This document shows, one piece after another, positions 27,496 to 36,878 of a stretch of DNA of 64,000 bases; within the stretch, counting starts at the first letter, position 1, and every line of letters starts with the position of its first letter. The position numbers and the translations under genes are program-made. The notes beneath the pieces are model-generated. The model was not told the origin of the DNA and did not search any database. It saw only the letters and a program-made list of their open reading frames with translations. The DNA is taken from assembly GCF_001894805.1 (NCBI RefSeq), contig NZ_BCWX01000009.1:1-64000 (forward strand). Reading direction: 5' to 3'. The DNA is from Rhodococcus globerulus NBRC 14531. GTDB taxonomy: Bacteria; Actinomycetota; Actinomycetes; Mycobacteriales; Mycobacteriaceae.

Positions 27496-28101
27496 ATGGG
27501 TCTTAGATTTTATCTTGACACTTTCGGGTGGGAGGACACCATCGCCGGCCAGCGGGTGGGCTATATCCGGGTGAGCACTCTGGATCAGAGTCCCGCCAGG
27601 CAACTCGATGGAGTCATGGTGGACAAGATGTTCGCGGACAGTGCCTCGGGACGCGATATTCACCGTCCGCAGTTGGACGCGCTGCTCGGATTCGTCAGCG
27701 ACGGGGACACCGTGATCGTGCATTCGATGGACCGCCTCGCCCGCAACCTCGACGATCTACGCGGCCTGGTCCGGACGCTCACCGGCCACGGGGTGCGGGT
27801 GGAGTTCGTCACCGAACAGCTGACCTTCACCGGCGAGGATTCACCGATGGCGCAACTGTTGCTGTCGGTGATGGGCGCCGTCGCCGAGTTCGAACGAGCC
27901 CTGATCGGTGAGCGCCAGCGAGAGGGAATTGCCCTGGCCCGGCGGCGGGGCGCATACAAGGGCCGAAAAAGGTCGTTGACCAGCACCCAGAGCGAGGAGC
28001 TGGGTCGTCGGGCCGCGGCCGGCGAATCCAAGGCAGGCTTGGCCCGAGAGTTCGGGGTCAGCAGGCAGACGGTGTATCAATACCTGCGCAGTTCGCGGTG
28101 A
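27496..28101 (+). CDS. tnpR: Tn3-type resolvase (TnpR-like)
   Basis: About 201 aa. Catalytic Ser in QRVGYIRVSTLDQSP, the Arg-rich MDRLARNLDDLR segment, the LTFTGEDSPMAQLLLSVMGA block and the E-helix FERALIGERQREGI typical of Tn3-family TnpR, then an HTH (SKAGLAREFGVSRQTVYQYL). All catalytic parts are present. ATG 27496 is the likeliest start; a TTG at 27481 is also in frame. It lies inside the inverted-repeat unit and would act on a res site, which I could not identify with confidence. Confidence 0.88.
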   Translation: MGLRFYLDTFGWEDTIAGQRVGYIRVSTLDQSPARQLDGVMVDKMFADSASGRDIHRPQLDALLGFVSDGDTVIVHSMDRLARNLDDLRGLVRTLTGHGVRVEFVTEQLTFTGEDSPMAQLLLSVMGAVAEFERALIGERQREGIALARRRGAYKGRKRSLTSTQSEELGRRAAAGESKAGLAREFGVSRQTVYQYLRSSR

Positions 28102-28491
28102 CTCGAACCCTCAGACCTGCTGATCGTATGGTCACTGGACCGGCTGGCACGATCACTGACGCATCTGCTCGTAACCGTCGACAGGATCCAACTCGCCGGA
28201 GCCGGCCTGTGGTCGATCACCGAGGATATCGACACCACTGACCGCGGCACCGGTGTACCTCTTCTGGCGATCGTTGCGGTGCTGAAGGACTGCCAACACG
28301 CCATCAACTGTGAAAACGCCAGGATCGGGCTTGCCGCGGCCAGAGAACGCGGCCGATGCCCCGGGCGACCCCGTGTTCTCACCGGCACCACCGTCGCGCA
28401 GGCACGCACGATGAAAAACGACGGTGCCACCGTCACAGAGATCGCCCAGGCTCTCGGCGTCCGACGAACCACCCTCTACCGCTACCTCTGA
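28102..28491 (+). pseudogene. 5'-truncated serine recombinase
   Basis: Directly after and in the same frame as the preceding resolvase stop. It opens at LLIVWSLDRLARSLTHLLVT, equivalent to about residue 65 of a resolvase, so it lacks the catalytic Ser; it ends in a good HTH (TVTEIAQALGVRRTTLYRYL). Readthrough of the TGA at 28099-28101 would give a tandem fusion. Confidence 0.8.
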
Positions 28492-28500
28492 CAGCCGTCA

Positions 28501-28551
28501 CCGTGCCAGATAATTCCGTGAAAAACGTGCCAAATAATTCCGAAAGTCACA
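28501..28551 (-). repeat. Right terminal inverted repeat of the 1.2-kb unit
   Basis: Reverse complement of the left end, with one base fewer in the homopolymer between the two internal repeats and one C/T difference. Confidence 0.85.
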
Positions 28552-28754
28552 TTGACCTGGGGTTGCGTTGTTCTCGCCGTCCGAGCCGATGAGCAGACGA
28601 CGATTCAAGCCCAGGTTCCGCAGGGTTTCGTGACCTTCGACGAGCTATGACGATGCCCTCTGCCGCGGTCGGCACCAGCCCGTCCACTTCAGTCCCGCGT
28701 TAGCAACGTCCATACTGACAACAAACGAACTGGTGCGATTCAGGAAGGAGCGAT

Positions 28755-29285
28755 ATGCGATCGGTTGTCTACACCGTCGGTCATTCCACGCGCCCGGTCG
28801 ACCAATTCCTCGATTTACTTTTGGCACATGGGGTGGAGCAACTCGTCGATGTACGCACCATTCCGAAGTCGCGGCACAATCCACAGTTCGGTCAGGAAGC
28901 GCTCGACAGATCTCTTGGGTACCGAGAGATCGGTTATCTGCGACTCGAGGCTCTCGGTGGTCTGCGGCACGCCGTGAAGAACACTGTCAATGGAGCGTGG
29001 CGCAATGCGTCTTTTCGTGGCTACGCGGACTATATGCAAACTGACGCATTTTCGGAAGCAGTCGACGAGCTATGTGAGATCGCGAAGGATCGCGTCACCG
29101 TGATCATGTGCGCCGAGGCCGTGCCGTGGCGCTGTCATCGGTCGATGATCGGTGATGCGCTACTTGTGCGTGGTTACGAAGTTTTGGACATCATGACTCT
29201 CACCTCGGTGAAAGCGCACACGTTGACTTCTTTTGCGAAGGTGGACGGAACCCGTATCTGGTATCCGTCCACCGACTTGGGGTAG
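28755..29285 (+). CDS. DUF488 family protein
   Basis: A 176-aa protein beginning VVYTVGHSTRPVDQFLDLL, with LVDVRTIPKSRHNPQF, GWRNASFRGYADYM-like spacing and VTVIMCAEAVPWRCHRSMI, which are the conserved blocks of DUF488 (the Cys and the CHR motif are retained). GAAGGAG precedes the ATG. Function of the family is not established; some members sit next to nucleic-acid repair or stress genes, as here beside an alkyltransferase-like gene. Confidence 0.88.
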   Translation: MRSVVYTVGHSTRPVDQFLDLLLAHGVEQLVDVRTIPKSRHNPQFGQEALDRSLGYREIGYLRLEALGGLRHAVKNTVNGAWRNASFRGYADYMQTDAFSEAVDELCEIAKDRVTVIMCAEAVPWRCHRSMIGDALLVRGYEVLDIMTLTSVKAHTLTSFAKVDGTRIWYPSTDLG

Positions 29286-29343
29286 AGGCCCTTCCCATCG
29301 TCCATTCCAGGAGGGTGAAATCCGGTCCTGCAGATTCCACTGA

Positions 29344-29667
29344 TCACCCGTCCCAGTGTGCGCGTCTCACGTCGACCCGCCCGGCATACATCGGAGTTCC
29401 CTCGTCGCGAAGTAAATCGGCAGCACTGTTCCCGTGGCACGTTGCTGGGGTGCCGTCTGCATACACAACGCGGTGCCAATGGGTTTCGTCTGCCCATTGG
29501 GTCAAGACCCGGCCGATGTGGCGGGGGTGTGCGTGAACGCGGGATGCGATCGCCCCATATGTCATCACTCGCCCTTCTGGGACACGGTCGATTTCATCGA
29601 GAACACGGCGAGCGAACGAAGAGGGAGCCTTGTTGTGTTCGGATGTTTCGTTCAGAATTTCAGACAT
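29344..29667 (-). CDS. Alkyltransferase-like protein (ATL)
   Basis: A 107-aa protein consisting of the MGMT/Ada DNA-binding domain only: FARRVLDEIDRVPEGRVMTY, GAIASRVHAHPRHIGRVL. The methyl-acceptor motif PCHRV is replaced by HWHRVV, with Trp in the Cys position, the hallmark of ATL proteins that bind O6-alkylguanine and pass it to nucleotide excision repair without removing the alkyl group. Its ATG lies 8 bp inside the end of the MetH remnant. No other repair gene is adjacent. Confidence 0.85.
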   Translation of the reverse strand: MSEILNETSEHNKAPSSFARRVLDEIDRVPEGRVMTYGAIASRVHAHPRHIGRVLTQWADETHWHRVVYADGTPATCHGNSAADLLRDEGTPMYAGRVDVRRAHWDG

Positions 29668-30115
29668 TGAAGTACTTGGCTTCCGGGTGGTGCAGGACAA
29701 ATGCGTCAGTGGACTGTTCCGGATGCAACTGCAGTTCCTCAGAGAGATGGACGCCGATCCGTTCCGGCTCGAGCAGCGCGACCAACGTGGCGCGGTCCTC
29801 GAGATCCGGGCAGGCGCCGTACCCGAAGGAGTAACACGCCCCGCGGTATTCGAGGTCGAAGTAGCCGGACACCTCGGTGGGATCCTGCTCGGCAACCGTG
29901 TGGCCGCCCGACAGAACCAGTTCCTCACGGACCCGGCGATGCCAGTACTCGGCCAGCGATTCGGTGAGCTGTACACCGATGCCGTGAACCTCGAGGCCGA
30001 GGAAATAATCTAGTGTGAGGTCCGCGGCCTGCAACATGGTGCCCATCGCTCCGTCGCCGATGACAACGCGCTGATTCAACGCATCAAGCAGGGCAGAGTT
30101 AAATGGGCCAGACAT
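29660..30115 (-). pseudogene. metH: Methionine synthase remnant with giant internal deletion
   Basis: The first 40 codons are the start of cobalamin-dependent methionine synthase (VVIGDGAMGTMLQAADLTLD). From LGLEVHGIGVQLTESLAEYW onward the frame is the last 110 residues of the activation domain, ending in LHPEQSTDAFVLHHPEAKYF. About 1,000 codons between them, including the homocysteine, folate and B12 domains, are missing, yet the junction is in frame. The 151-aa product cannot catalyse methyl transfer. An in-frame start further upstream exists but is less MetH-like. Confidence 0.88.
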
Positions 30116-30340
30116 GCCGCCGACAGTGGACTCCGAGGAATCAGTGGTGTTCGGATCTTTGGTCTCGAATCGGTTCAATGCATTACCTAAAACAGGACGG
30201 TTGTCATCGACACGTAGAAGTACCGCGAACCGTGCACGTGAGTGATGCGGGGCACAGCTCCGCGACTGGAGCATGGTCGATGACGAAGCAGAGTAAGAAA
30301 CTACGGTCATATCAATGGCGGTGAAGGCCTGGTCGATACT

Positions 30341-30673
30341 TCAGATTGCTTTAGCGACAGTCAGTAGTACGCACGAGGCCTCCAGCGCTTCGAGAGAATG
30401 TCGAGAATTCGGGACGATCAACAGATCGCCGGATGATCCTTCCCACGCGTTTTCGGCTGCGCACAGGCGTACCCGGCCGGTGAGGACGTAGACGGTCGCT
30501 TCCCCGGGGTTCTCGTGCTCGTCGAGTTTTTGCCCATCGGCCAGCGCGATGACGGTTTGGCGCAGGACGTGTTCGTGGCCGCCGTACACGGTACGAGCGC
30601 TACGGCCACTCTGCGAGTTTCCCGACTTGTCGGCAAGTTGGCGAGCTAGCGCTGTCAATGACATCTTTTCCAC
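30341..30673 (-). CDS. Small cupin-domain protein
   Basis: A 110-aa protein. Residues 40-105 form a single cupin barrel: a partial first motif (DEHENPGEATVYVLTGRVRL) and second motif (SGDLLIVPNSRHSLEA). The first motif has a single His plus Glu, so metal binding is possible but not certain. The protein may start at 30664. Such small cupins are often sensors or enzymes of unknown substrate. Confidence 0.75.
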   Translation of the reverse strand: MEKMSLTALARQLADKSGNSQSGRSARTVYGGHEHVLRQTVIALADGQKLDEHENPGEATVYVLTGRVRLCAAENAWEGSSGDLLIVPNSRHSLEALEASCVLLTVAKAI

Positions 30674-30784
30674 GATGTTCTCTTTCTTTATGCGGTGCTG
30701 GCCAGGGATTTCAATCGTTCTCGACTGGGTCCGGCCATGAGGAGGTTCCTCAGTTGGTTCATGTGTATTTCGGGGGGCGTTGAA

Positions 30785-31474
30785 TCAGGGCTGCTGTGGT
30801 GGCGGTGGGGGGTGATCTCGTGCGGTGAGGAACGTGGCGGGGTCACTGCCGGCGCGGGCGCCGCTATCTAGCCATCGGGCGAATCCCCTTGGATCTCGAC
30901 GTTCGATTTCGTCGAGGTACCGCTCGCGGGTACGCGCGAGGTGCAGCGCGTCCGTAGCCGAGGGCGATGGCGAGGGGCCGTTCTGCAGCGCGGGCCAGCT
31001 CATGCGCCAACATCGGCACAGGGCTTCGTCCGAGAGTTGGCTGCAGTCCGGCAGCGGAAGAAGCGGCACATCGACGGTGCTGGTGCGTATCAGGGGACTT
31101 TTCGGCGAGCATGGTAGTGCCTGTGTGAACTCGACTCTGCCGCCGATGTAGCGACCCACCGGAGCCGAGGTGAGGGTCATCAACAGTATCAACGGTAAGG
31201 CAGCAGCGCCGGAGAGCGCGATCAATCCGATGACAGTGACCACGACTGCCGCCCACGTAGCGCCGTCTCGTAGCGCAATCGTCAGGAGAGTTCGGGGCGG
31301 TGGAGTAGTGCGAAGCGTGATCGGTCGCAACCAGGGTGAACCCCCTCCGATCAATACTGCGGCAATTACCGCCGATACCAGAATGTCGGTAGGGACGGTG
31401 GCGGCTGCGACGATCCCTCCTGAAGCGGTAAGGATCGCTGCGGCGACCCACCAGATGATGCGATAGATGCTCAT
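30785..31474 (-). CDS. Membrane protein with cytoplasmic tail
   Basis: About 229 aa. Four hydrophobic segments lie in the first 110 residues (IIWWVAAAILTASGGIVAA; ILVSAVIAAVLIGGG; WAAVVVTVIGLIAL; LPLILLMTLTSAPVG). A 110-residue soluble tail follows, containing a Cys pair (ALCRCW), an Arg-rich helix and a Pro-rich end. The ATG at 31474 has AAGG upstream; an ATG at 31516 has none. No family recognised. Confidence 0.65.
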   Translation of the reverse strand: MSIYRIIWWVAAAILTASGGIVAAATVPTDILVSAVIAAVLIGGGSPWLRPITLRTTPPPRTLLTIALRDGATWAAVVVTVIGLIALSGAAALPLILLMTLTSAPVGRYIGGRVEFTQALPCSPKSPLIRTSTVDVPLLPLPDCSQLSDEALCRCWRMSWPALQNGPSPSPSATDALHLARTRERYLDEIERRDPRGFARWLDSGARAGSDPATFLTARDHPPPPPQQP

Positions 31475-31641
31475 GGGATGTAATCCCTTGCCGTGAGGAA
31501 GTTTCCAGCTGTTCATGTCTCGGTGCGGTCCGCCGAAACGGCAAATACGTTCGATCGTGCGTGCACATCAGCGGTCCCACAACGGGCGGGGAGGGGAATG
31601 CGACTGCGCGACAGCAACGTCGATATACACGGTCCTGTGTG

Positions 31642-32337
31642 TCATTGCCGCTCCAGTTGCGCGAGGCACGTACGCGGGGTATCCCAGGGGGTGAGCGAGC
31701 TCTCGATCTGACGTGCGCCGAGTCGCGTCAGGACCCCGCGTATCAAGCCCAGGTGCAAGGAGCAGACAACGCCGGGACTTTGTCGGGCGACGCTCTCGAA
31801 CGGACAGGCGTGCAATCGGATACGGGTTTCGGTATTCGAGGTTTCGAGTTCCGGATCGAACCCCATCTCCGCGAACAAGGTGGTGACGACGAGCGCTGCT
31901 TCTTCTGTCGGCCGGTCGGCTCCGGAGGTTGCGCCGAGTTCATCGAGTGCCCACTGTCTGCCTGCAGCCTCGGCGAGGTTCTCCGGGGTGCCGTCGCTCT
32001 GGCGTGCGAAGTGGGCCGCCAGAACGTGAGCCAACTTTTCGTATCCGGAGGTAGCACCGACTCCCGAGCCGAGTGCATTCTGTGCCCGGTAGAGCTGGCG
32101 TGGACGCCCACGGGTGACGTTGTGTTCGGTCTCCTTCGCGATCAGACCGACCTCGATCAACGCGTTCAGGTGGAATCGAACCGTGGTCACATGCAGATCG
32201 CACAGATCCGCCAGTTCGGCGGCGGTCATCGATTCCGCGCCGGCTCGCAGGGCGTCCAGCAGTTGGACTCGCCGCCGTGACGCCAGTACCGCGTGAGTAC
32301 CGGCGCGTGCCGACCCGGTTCCTTTTCGTATCGCCAT
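31642..32337 (-). CDS. HTH regulator with C-terminal Cys motif
   Basis: A 231-aa ArsR-like winged-HTH regulator (LLDALRAGAESMTAAELADL, HVTTVRFHLNALIEVGLI). The C-terminal domain carries LHACPFESVARQ and VVCSLHLGLIRG, resembling regulators such as SufR in which Cys residues hold an Fe-S cluster. It is divergent from the ferredoxin-ctaD operon and probably controls it in response to O2, NO or iron-sulfur status; the signal is an inference. Promoters must lie in the 60-bp gap at 32338-32396. Confidence 0.8.
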   Translation of the reverse strand: MAIRKGTGSARAGTHAVLASRRRVQLLDALRAGAESMTAAELADLCDLHVTTVRFHLNALIEVGLIAKETEHNVTRGRPRQLYRAQNALGSGVGATSGYEKLAHVLAAHFARQSDGTPENLAEAAGRQWALDELGATSGADRPTEEAALVVTTLFAEMGFDPELETSNTETRIRLHACPFESVARQSPGVVCSLHLGLIRGVLTRLGARQIESSLTPWDTPRTCLAQLERQ

Positions 32338-32396
32338 ACTGTAAGACTTTAGAGGAAAGATGTCCTCGAAAATAGGCAGTGTCCTGGAGGCCGCTC

Positions 32397-32783
32397 ATGA
32401 CGTACGTGATCGCTGCACCATGTATCGACGTGATGGACCGAGGATGCGTCGAGGAATGTCCGGTGGACTGCATCTACGAAGGGGCACGGTCGCTCTACAT
32501 CCACCCCGACGAATGCATCGACTGCGGTGCGTGCGAACCGGTCTGCCCGGTCGAGGCCATCTCGTACGAATCCGACGTCCCCGCCCGCTGGGAAGATTTC
32601 ATCGACGACAACGCCCGCTTCTTCCATCGGCCACTGCCCGGAGCGGCCGAGATAGTGGGATCACCGGGGGGATCCATGAATCTCGGTCGCGTAGGCGTCG
32701 ATACGGAGCTGGTAGGCGGTTATCCGCACTCGAATCATCCGGATATCGGACCGTCATCCCCCGCGCGGGAGGAACGGCAATGA
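32397..32783 (+). CDS. fdxA: 7Fe ferredoxin, FdxA type
   Basis: A 128-aa ferredoxin. The motifs CxxxxxC ([13 protein letters not shown]) and [12 protein letters not shown] bind one 3Fe-4S and one 4Fe-4S cluster, as in actinobacterial FdxA. ATG at 32397 with GGAGG 6 bases upstream. The C-terminal 45 residues extend beyond the usual length of about 107. Its stop overlaps the ctaD start (ATGA). In mycobacteria FdxA belongs to hypoxia/NO responses, which fits the neighbours here. Confidence 0.85.
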   Translation: MTYVIAAPCIDVMDRGCVEECPVDCIYEGARSLYIHPDECIDCGACEPVCPVEAISYESDVPARWEDFIDDNARFFHRPLPGAAEIVGSPGGSMNLGRVGVDTELVGGYPHSNHPDIGPSSPAREERQ

Positions 32784-34525
32784 CTCCCGTTGTGACAGAA
32801 CTCCTTCCTTCGCGGCCCTACCCGAAACGCCGGGGGTTCAAGGGCACGTTCCTCTATTCCGCTGCCACCACGACCGATCCCAAGAAGCTGGGCGTGATGT
32901 ATCTGGTCACCTCGTTCGCCTTCTTCATGTTGGGCGGATTGATGGCCCTGCTGATCCGGACCGAACTTGCCGTCCCCGGTCTTCAGTTTCTCTCGAACGA
33001 GCAGTACAACCAGCTCTTCACTATGCACGGCACGATCATGTTGCTGCTGTATGCGACTCCGATCGTCTTCGGCTTCGCGAACTACATACTTCCTCTGCAA
33101 ATCGGTGCACCGGATGTCGCGTTCCCGCGACTGAACGCGCTCAGCTACTGGCTGTACCTGTTCGGTGCGCTCATCACCGTATCCGGATTCCTCACCCCGG
33201 GCGGAGCCGCTGACTTCGGATGGACGGGATATACCCCGCTGACCAGTGCACTGCATTCACCAGGTGTCGGCGGAGATCTGTGGATCATGGGACTCGCACT
33301 GGCCGGCGTCGGGACCATCTTGGGCGGGGTCAACATGATCACCACCGTGATCTGTTTGCGAGCACCCGGGATGACGATGTTCCGGATGCCCATCTTCACG
33401 TGGAATGTCTTCATCACCATGATCCTGGTGTTGTTGGCTTTTCCTATTCTCACCGCAGCGCTGATGGGTCTGCTCGTGGACCGACACTTGGGCGGGCATC
33501 TCTTCGATCCCGCCACCGGTGGTGCGATCCTGTGGCAACATCTGTTCTGGTTCTTCGGACATCCCGAGGTGTACATCGTGGCCATACCGTTCTTCGGTAT
33601 CGTCTCGGAGATATTTCCCGTCTTCTCCCGCAAGCCGATCTTCGGCTACGCCGGACTCGTCTACGCGACGATCGCCATCTCTGCGCTGTCGGCGGCAGTG
33701 TGGGCACATCACATGTTTGCCACGGGAGCCGTTCTGCTGCCGTTCTTTTCGATGATGAGTTTTCTCATTGCCATACCCACCGGGGTCAAATTCTTCAACT
33801 GGATCGGAACGATGTGGAAAGGACAATTGACCTTCGAGTCGCCGATGCTGTTCTCGATCGGATTTCTGATCACTTTCCTCTTCGGCGGTCTGTCGGGGGT
33901 GATACTGGCGAGCCCGCCCCTCGACTTCCACGTCACCGATTCGTATTTCCTCGTCGCGCACTTCCACTACGTTCTCTTCGGGACTATCGTCTTCGCCACA
34001 TACGCCGGGATCTATTTCTGGTTCCCGAAGATCACCGGACGATTCATGAACGAACGACTCGGTAGGTGGCATTTCTGGACGACTTTCGTCGGTTTCCATA
34101 CAACCTTTCTGGTTCAACATTGGCTCGGCGCCGAAGGCATGCCGCGGCGGTATGCCGACTACTTACCCTCGGACGGATTCACCACGCTGAACTCGATCTC
34201 GACGATCGGTTCGTTTGTTCTCGGAGCGTCACTGTTGCCGTTCGTGTGGAATGTTTTCACGTCCTACCGCTACGGAGAGGTCGTGACGGTCGACGATCCG
34301 TGGGGTTACGGAAATTCGCTCGAATGGGCCACAAGTTGTCCGCCGCCGCGGCACAACTTCACCGAGCTGCCGCGGATCCGCTCCGAGCGTCCCGCATTCG
34401 AACTGCATTACCCGCACATGGTCGAACGAATGAGGACCGAAGAACATGCAGGTAGAAGGAAGACTGTCACCTCCACAGTGAACGAACCGAACTCGATCCC
34501 GTCCGGTGAGGCCGATGACATATGA
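32780..34525 (+). CDS. ctaD: Cytochrome c oxidase subunit I paralogue
   Basis: A 581-aa protein with about 12 membrane segments. Conserved ligands are visible: the low-spin haem His in [11 protein letters not shown], the Cu-B His and cross-linked Tyr in [12 protein letters not shown], the His pair in WAHHMF, and the haem a3/a His pair in [10 protein letters not shown]. The enzyme reduces O2 at the membrane. Other oxidase subunits (II, III) are not in this operon, so it must pair with chromosomally encoded ones or replace the housekeeping CtaD under stress. Coupled to the ferredoxin gene upstream and a membrane protein downstream. Confidence 0.9.
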   Translation: MTPVVTELLPSRPYPKRRGFKGTFLYSAATTTDPKKLGVMYLVTSFAFFMLGGLMALLIRTELAVPGLQFLSNEQYNQLFTMHGTIMLLLYATPIVFGFANYILPLQIGAPDVAFPRLNALSYWLYLFGALITVSGFLTPGGAADFGWTGYTPLTSALHSPGVGGDLWIMGLALAGVGTILGGVNMITTVICLRAPGMTMFRMPIFTWNVFITMILVLLAFPILTAALMGLLVDRHLGGHLFDPATGGAILWQHLFWFFGHPEVYIVAIPFFGIVSEIFPVFSRKPIFGYAGLVYATIAISALSAAVWAHHMFATGAVLLPFFSMMSFLIAIPTGVKFFNWIGTMWKGQLTFESPMLFSIGFLITFLFGGLSGVILASPPLDFHVTDSYFLVAHFHYVLFGTIVFATYAGIYFWFPKITGRFMNERLGRWHFWTTFVGFHTTFLVQHWLGAEGMPRRYADYLPSDGFTTLNSISTIGSFVLGASLLPFVWNVFTSYRYGEVVTVDDPWGYGNSLEWATSCPPPRHNFTELPRIRSERPAFELHYPHMVERMRTEEHAGRRKTVTSTVNEPNSIPSGEADDI

Positions 34526-34968
34526 CCGAAGCGGCACGCTACGCGCAATTGATTTTGCCGGTCTTCTGGCTCGGGATGGTCGCTGCGATTTCCTTCCTGG
34601 AAGCACCGATCAAGTTTCGCGCTCCAGGAGTGAGCCTGGCCATCGGGCTCGGAATCGGCCGGAAGGTCTTCACCGCACTGAACGCCGTGGAGTTGGTTCT
34701 GGCACTGATATTGGCGGCATCGTGTGTGGTCGCGAAACCTGACACCCCAGCGTTGACGTTCTTCGTGCTGGCTGCGTTGGTGCTCGTTGTTCAGGTTGTG
34801 GTGATCCGACCGCGGCTGGGTAAACGTTCCGACCGGGTCCTTGCCGGAGAAGTCCTACCACGGTCGAAGATGCATCTGGTGTACATCGCTTTCGAGTTGC
34901 TGAAGGTCGTGTTGTTGATCAGTGCGATCATCTCACTGTTCCAGGTGTTGACCGCATGTCTTCACTGA
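34522..34968 (+). CDS. Four-helix membrane protein in ctaD operon
   Basis: A 148-aa protein with four hydrophobic helices ([63 protein letters not shown]) and short polar loops, similar in layout to DUF4149-like proteins. Start overlaps the ctaD stop (ATGA). It probably assists or accompanies the oxidase subunit; no direct function is known. Confidence 0.75.
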   Translation: MTEAARYAQLILPVFWLGMVAAISFLEAPIKFRAPGVSLAIGLGIGRKVFTALNAVELVLALILAASCVVAKPDTPALTFFVLAALVLVVQVVVIRPRLGKRSDRVLAGEVLPRSKMHLVYIAFELLKVVLLISAIISLFQVLTACLH

Positions 34969-34998
34969 CACCCGGACCACTTCCACGAAAGGTTCCCG

Positions 34999-35409
34999 AT
35001 GAACGAATGCATTTTTCACATAGCCCTTGCTGATGACTGGGAAGGCGCTCAACGATTCGGAGAATATGAAGGATCAACCCGCGCAAAGACTCTCGATCAG
35101 GTTGGCTTCGTCCACGCTGCCACTGCAGGGGATCTCGAGAATGTTCTCGCGACAGTGTACGGAGACCTCCGACTTCCACTGGTAGTGGTAGTTGTCGATC
35201 AGGATGCTCTCCTTGCAGCGGGGGTCTCGATCAGATGGGACGAGCGCAACCCATCACCTCCTGGTGCAGACACACGGGTTCCCCGGATCCTGGGAGCAAT
35301 ACCGTTGGATCCGGACATCGTCCTCGATGTTCTCCCGATCGACGAAGTCGGCGAGGAATGGATCGTTCCCGACATGTCCGCATATACGCTCCGAGATACG
35401 ACGCGGTAG
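34999..35409 (+). CDS. DUF952 family protein
   Basis: A 136-aa protein with the family's opening CIFHIALADDWEGAQ, then GFVHAATAGDLENVLATVY, a hydrophobic strand (LPLVVVVVDQDAL) and the closing PRILGAIPLDPDIVLDVLPI. GAAAGG ribosome-binding site upstream of ATG 34999. The family is widespread and uncharacterised; the fold is thought to be ADP-ribosyltransferase-like. It may be the last gene of the ctaD operon. Confidence 0.82.
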   Translation: MNECIFHIALADDWEGAQRFGEYEGSTRAKTLDQVGFVHAATAGDLENVLATVYGDLRLPLVVVVVDQDALLAAGVSIRWDERNPSPPGADTRVPRILGAIPLDPDIVLDVLPIDEVGEEWIVPDMSAYTLRDTTR

Positions 35410-35529
35410 CCGACAAAACTCAGGTAAGCCGACTTTCCGACCAATAGTGATGAGCAGGGTCAGGTCCTCGAACAATTTTTGCACGCCAGTTACCTAGCCG
35501 GTGTCACCTACAGCGTTTGGATGTAACCG

Positions 35530-36018
35530 ATGGTTGACTCCACCGATCCGTCTACAGCGCCGAGAGCGGACCCCGATGCCGTGCGGACTCCTACTGTGGC
35601 GCAAAGCTTCCGCACGCAATTGATCCCAGGCGCGGACGTCGTCGACCCTGTCACATGGGCGGGTTCGGTGCCATATGCCACCGGCATCACACCTCGTATG
35701 CGCATCGGCCACAGCAAGTGGTTCAACCTGCTCTGGCTGCTCACTATCGGATTCGTCGTCCTGATCGCGGCGATGGCTGCGGCACAGCACTTGCGTGGGT
35801 TGTCGTCGGTGCAGGTGTTCATCGAACAGCACCCCGGAGTCGGCGAGGTCCGCCCAGGGGAAACGTCTGCCCTTCCTGCATGGTTGGGTGCGCAACACTT
35901 TCTCAATCTGTTTCTGATGGTCTTCATCATCCGGTCGGGCATACAGGTTCTCACCGACCACCCTCGGCTGTACTGGACCCGGCACAGCACTGCTGGTCGG
36001 GAGTGGTTTCATATCTAA
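35530..36018 (+). pseudogene. Truncated molybdopterin-oxidoreductase/cytochrome b-type membrane protein
   Basis: The 162 codons match the N-terminal membrane part seen in actinobacterial molybdopterin-dependent oxidoreductases (HSKWFNLLWLLTIGFVVLIA, then HPRLYWTRHSTAGREWFHI). At the TAA (36016-36018) the sequence continues KPVPADP in frame, as in full-length relatives, so a Gln codon appears to have become a stop. After about 8 more codons the similarity ends, so the 3' part is also lost. Confidence 0.65.
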
Positions 36019-36510
36019 AAGCCTGTTCCTGCCGACCCTTGTGGACAGCGCGCGACGGACCGAACCGTGCACCATGGGGCCGATGCCTACACGTGCGATC
36101 TCGAGCTCGACTGTTGATAAGTCGCTCGACGCAAAAGTGTACGACGGTCTTCGGCGGCAGACCGATTCCAGATCGAGTCCCATAGCCGTTACACCGTCGA
36201 CAGTTGCCGTTTGGGTGCGATGTACGGTGAGCGAACCGTCGATAGCTTGGGGTTAGCGATAATCCGGATTGTACTGTTACGGTGAGTTACTTGAAAGTTG
36301 TTCGTTCTTCATGAGGTCGGGGCCGAATGGAGCTCCACCTGCAATGAAACTATGTAGCACAGTGCTTTTCCGGAACGAAAGTCCCTGTACATTATTTGTT
36401 CGTCGTTGCGTTCGACGCATCGAGCTGTCTCACCGAGATCCGATCGATGCTTGCGGGATCATTGCAGCACCGTTCCGTACGGCCGCAATCAGCGTTAAGG
36501 CGGTGGCGCC
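36019..36510. other. Intergenic, decayed coding DNA at its start
   Basis: The first 30 bp continue the truncated oxidoreductase. The rest has AT-richer promoter-like DNA at 36240-36400 and no supported gene. Confidence 0.5.
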
Positions 36511-36747
36511 ATGACGAGCAGATGTCGGCGCGAAGCCGCATTGCTCGCCGTGTTTCTGGCACAATTCGAACCCGTAGCCGGGGGACAGAAACCGACCGTC
36601 ACTCGCCTCACCGCCCGTGAGATCGACCAGTGGCGAGAGGACTACGAGCAAGCGTTGCAATGGTCAGCTGCAACGAGTTTCAGCACGAACGACGTCGCCA
36701 ACCTCAAAGAAATGCGTCGACGGTACGGATTTACCTCCGCCCTCTGA
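36511..36747 (+). CDS. Small 78-aa protein, paralogue of 54117-54362
   Basis: A charged, helical protein. It shares with the protein at 54117 an N-terminal RRxAALLAxxLAQF pattern, a middle DQWREDYEQALQW, and an end SFSTNDVANLKEMRRRYGF. Conservation of the two otherwise unlinked copies supports both as real genes. No known domain. Confidence 0.6.
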   Translation: MTSRCRREAALLAVFLAQFEPVAGGQKPTVTRLTAREIDQWREDYEQALQWSAATSFSTNDVANLKEMRRRYGFTSAL

Positions 36748-36878
36748 GAGTGCACTACGGGACGATGTGCTCGACTCGACCTTTCGGCAACAAACCCATG
36801 TTGCACGGTCGGTGCCGCTTCACAGCGTTCTCGACCATGTCGATGTGGTGCGTTGGGCCTTCGTTTGAGATCCGCCTC

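Larger units (their letters stand above)
27350..28551. mobile_element. 1.2-kb unit with long terminal inverted repeats
   Basis: The ends 27350-27401 and 28501-28551 are inverted repeats with one substitution and one length difference. Each end contains two copies of CGGAATTATTTGGCACG in tandem. Inside are a complete TnpR-like resolvase and a 5'-truncated resolvase, but no transposase. No obvious target duplication flanks it. It may be moved in trans by a transposase that recognises these ends. Confidence 0.75.

Noticed and set aside
28557..28754. Extension of the inverted-repeat unit beyond 28551
   Set aside because: No sequence here is repeated near the left end; the unit ends at the inverted repeat.
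30116..30310. Cobalamin riboswitch upstream of the metH remnant
   Set aside because: No B12-box-like or recognisable riboswitch core was seen by eye; a covariance search would be decisive.
33257..34120. 287-codon minus-strand ORF
   Set aside because: Shadow of ctaD, whose conserved haem and copper ligands are unmistakable.
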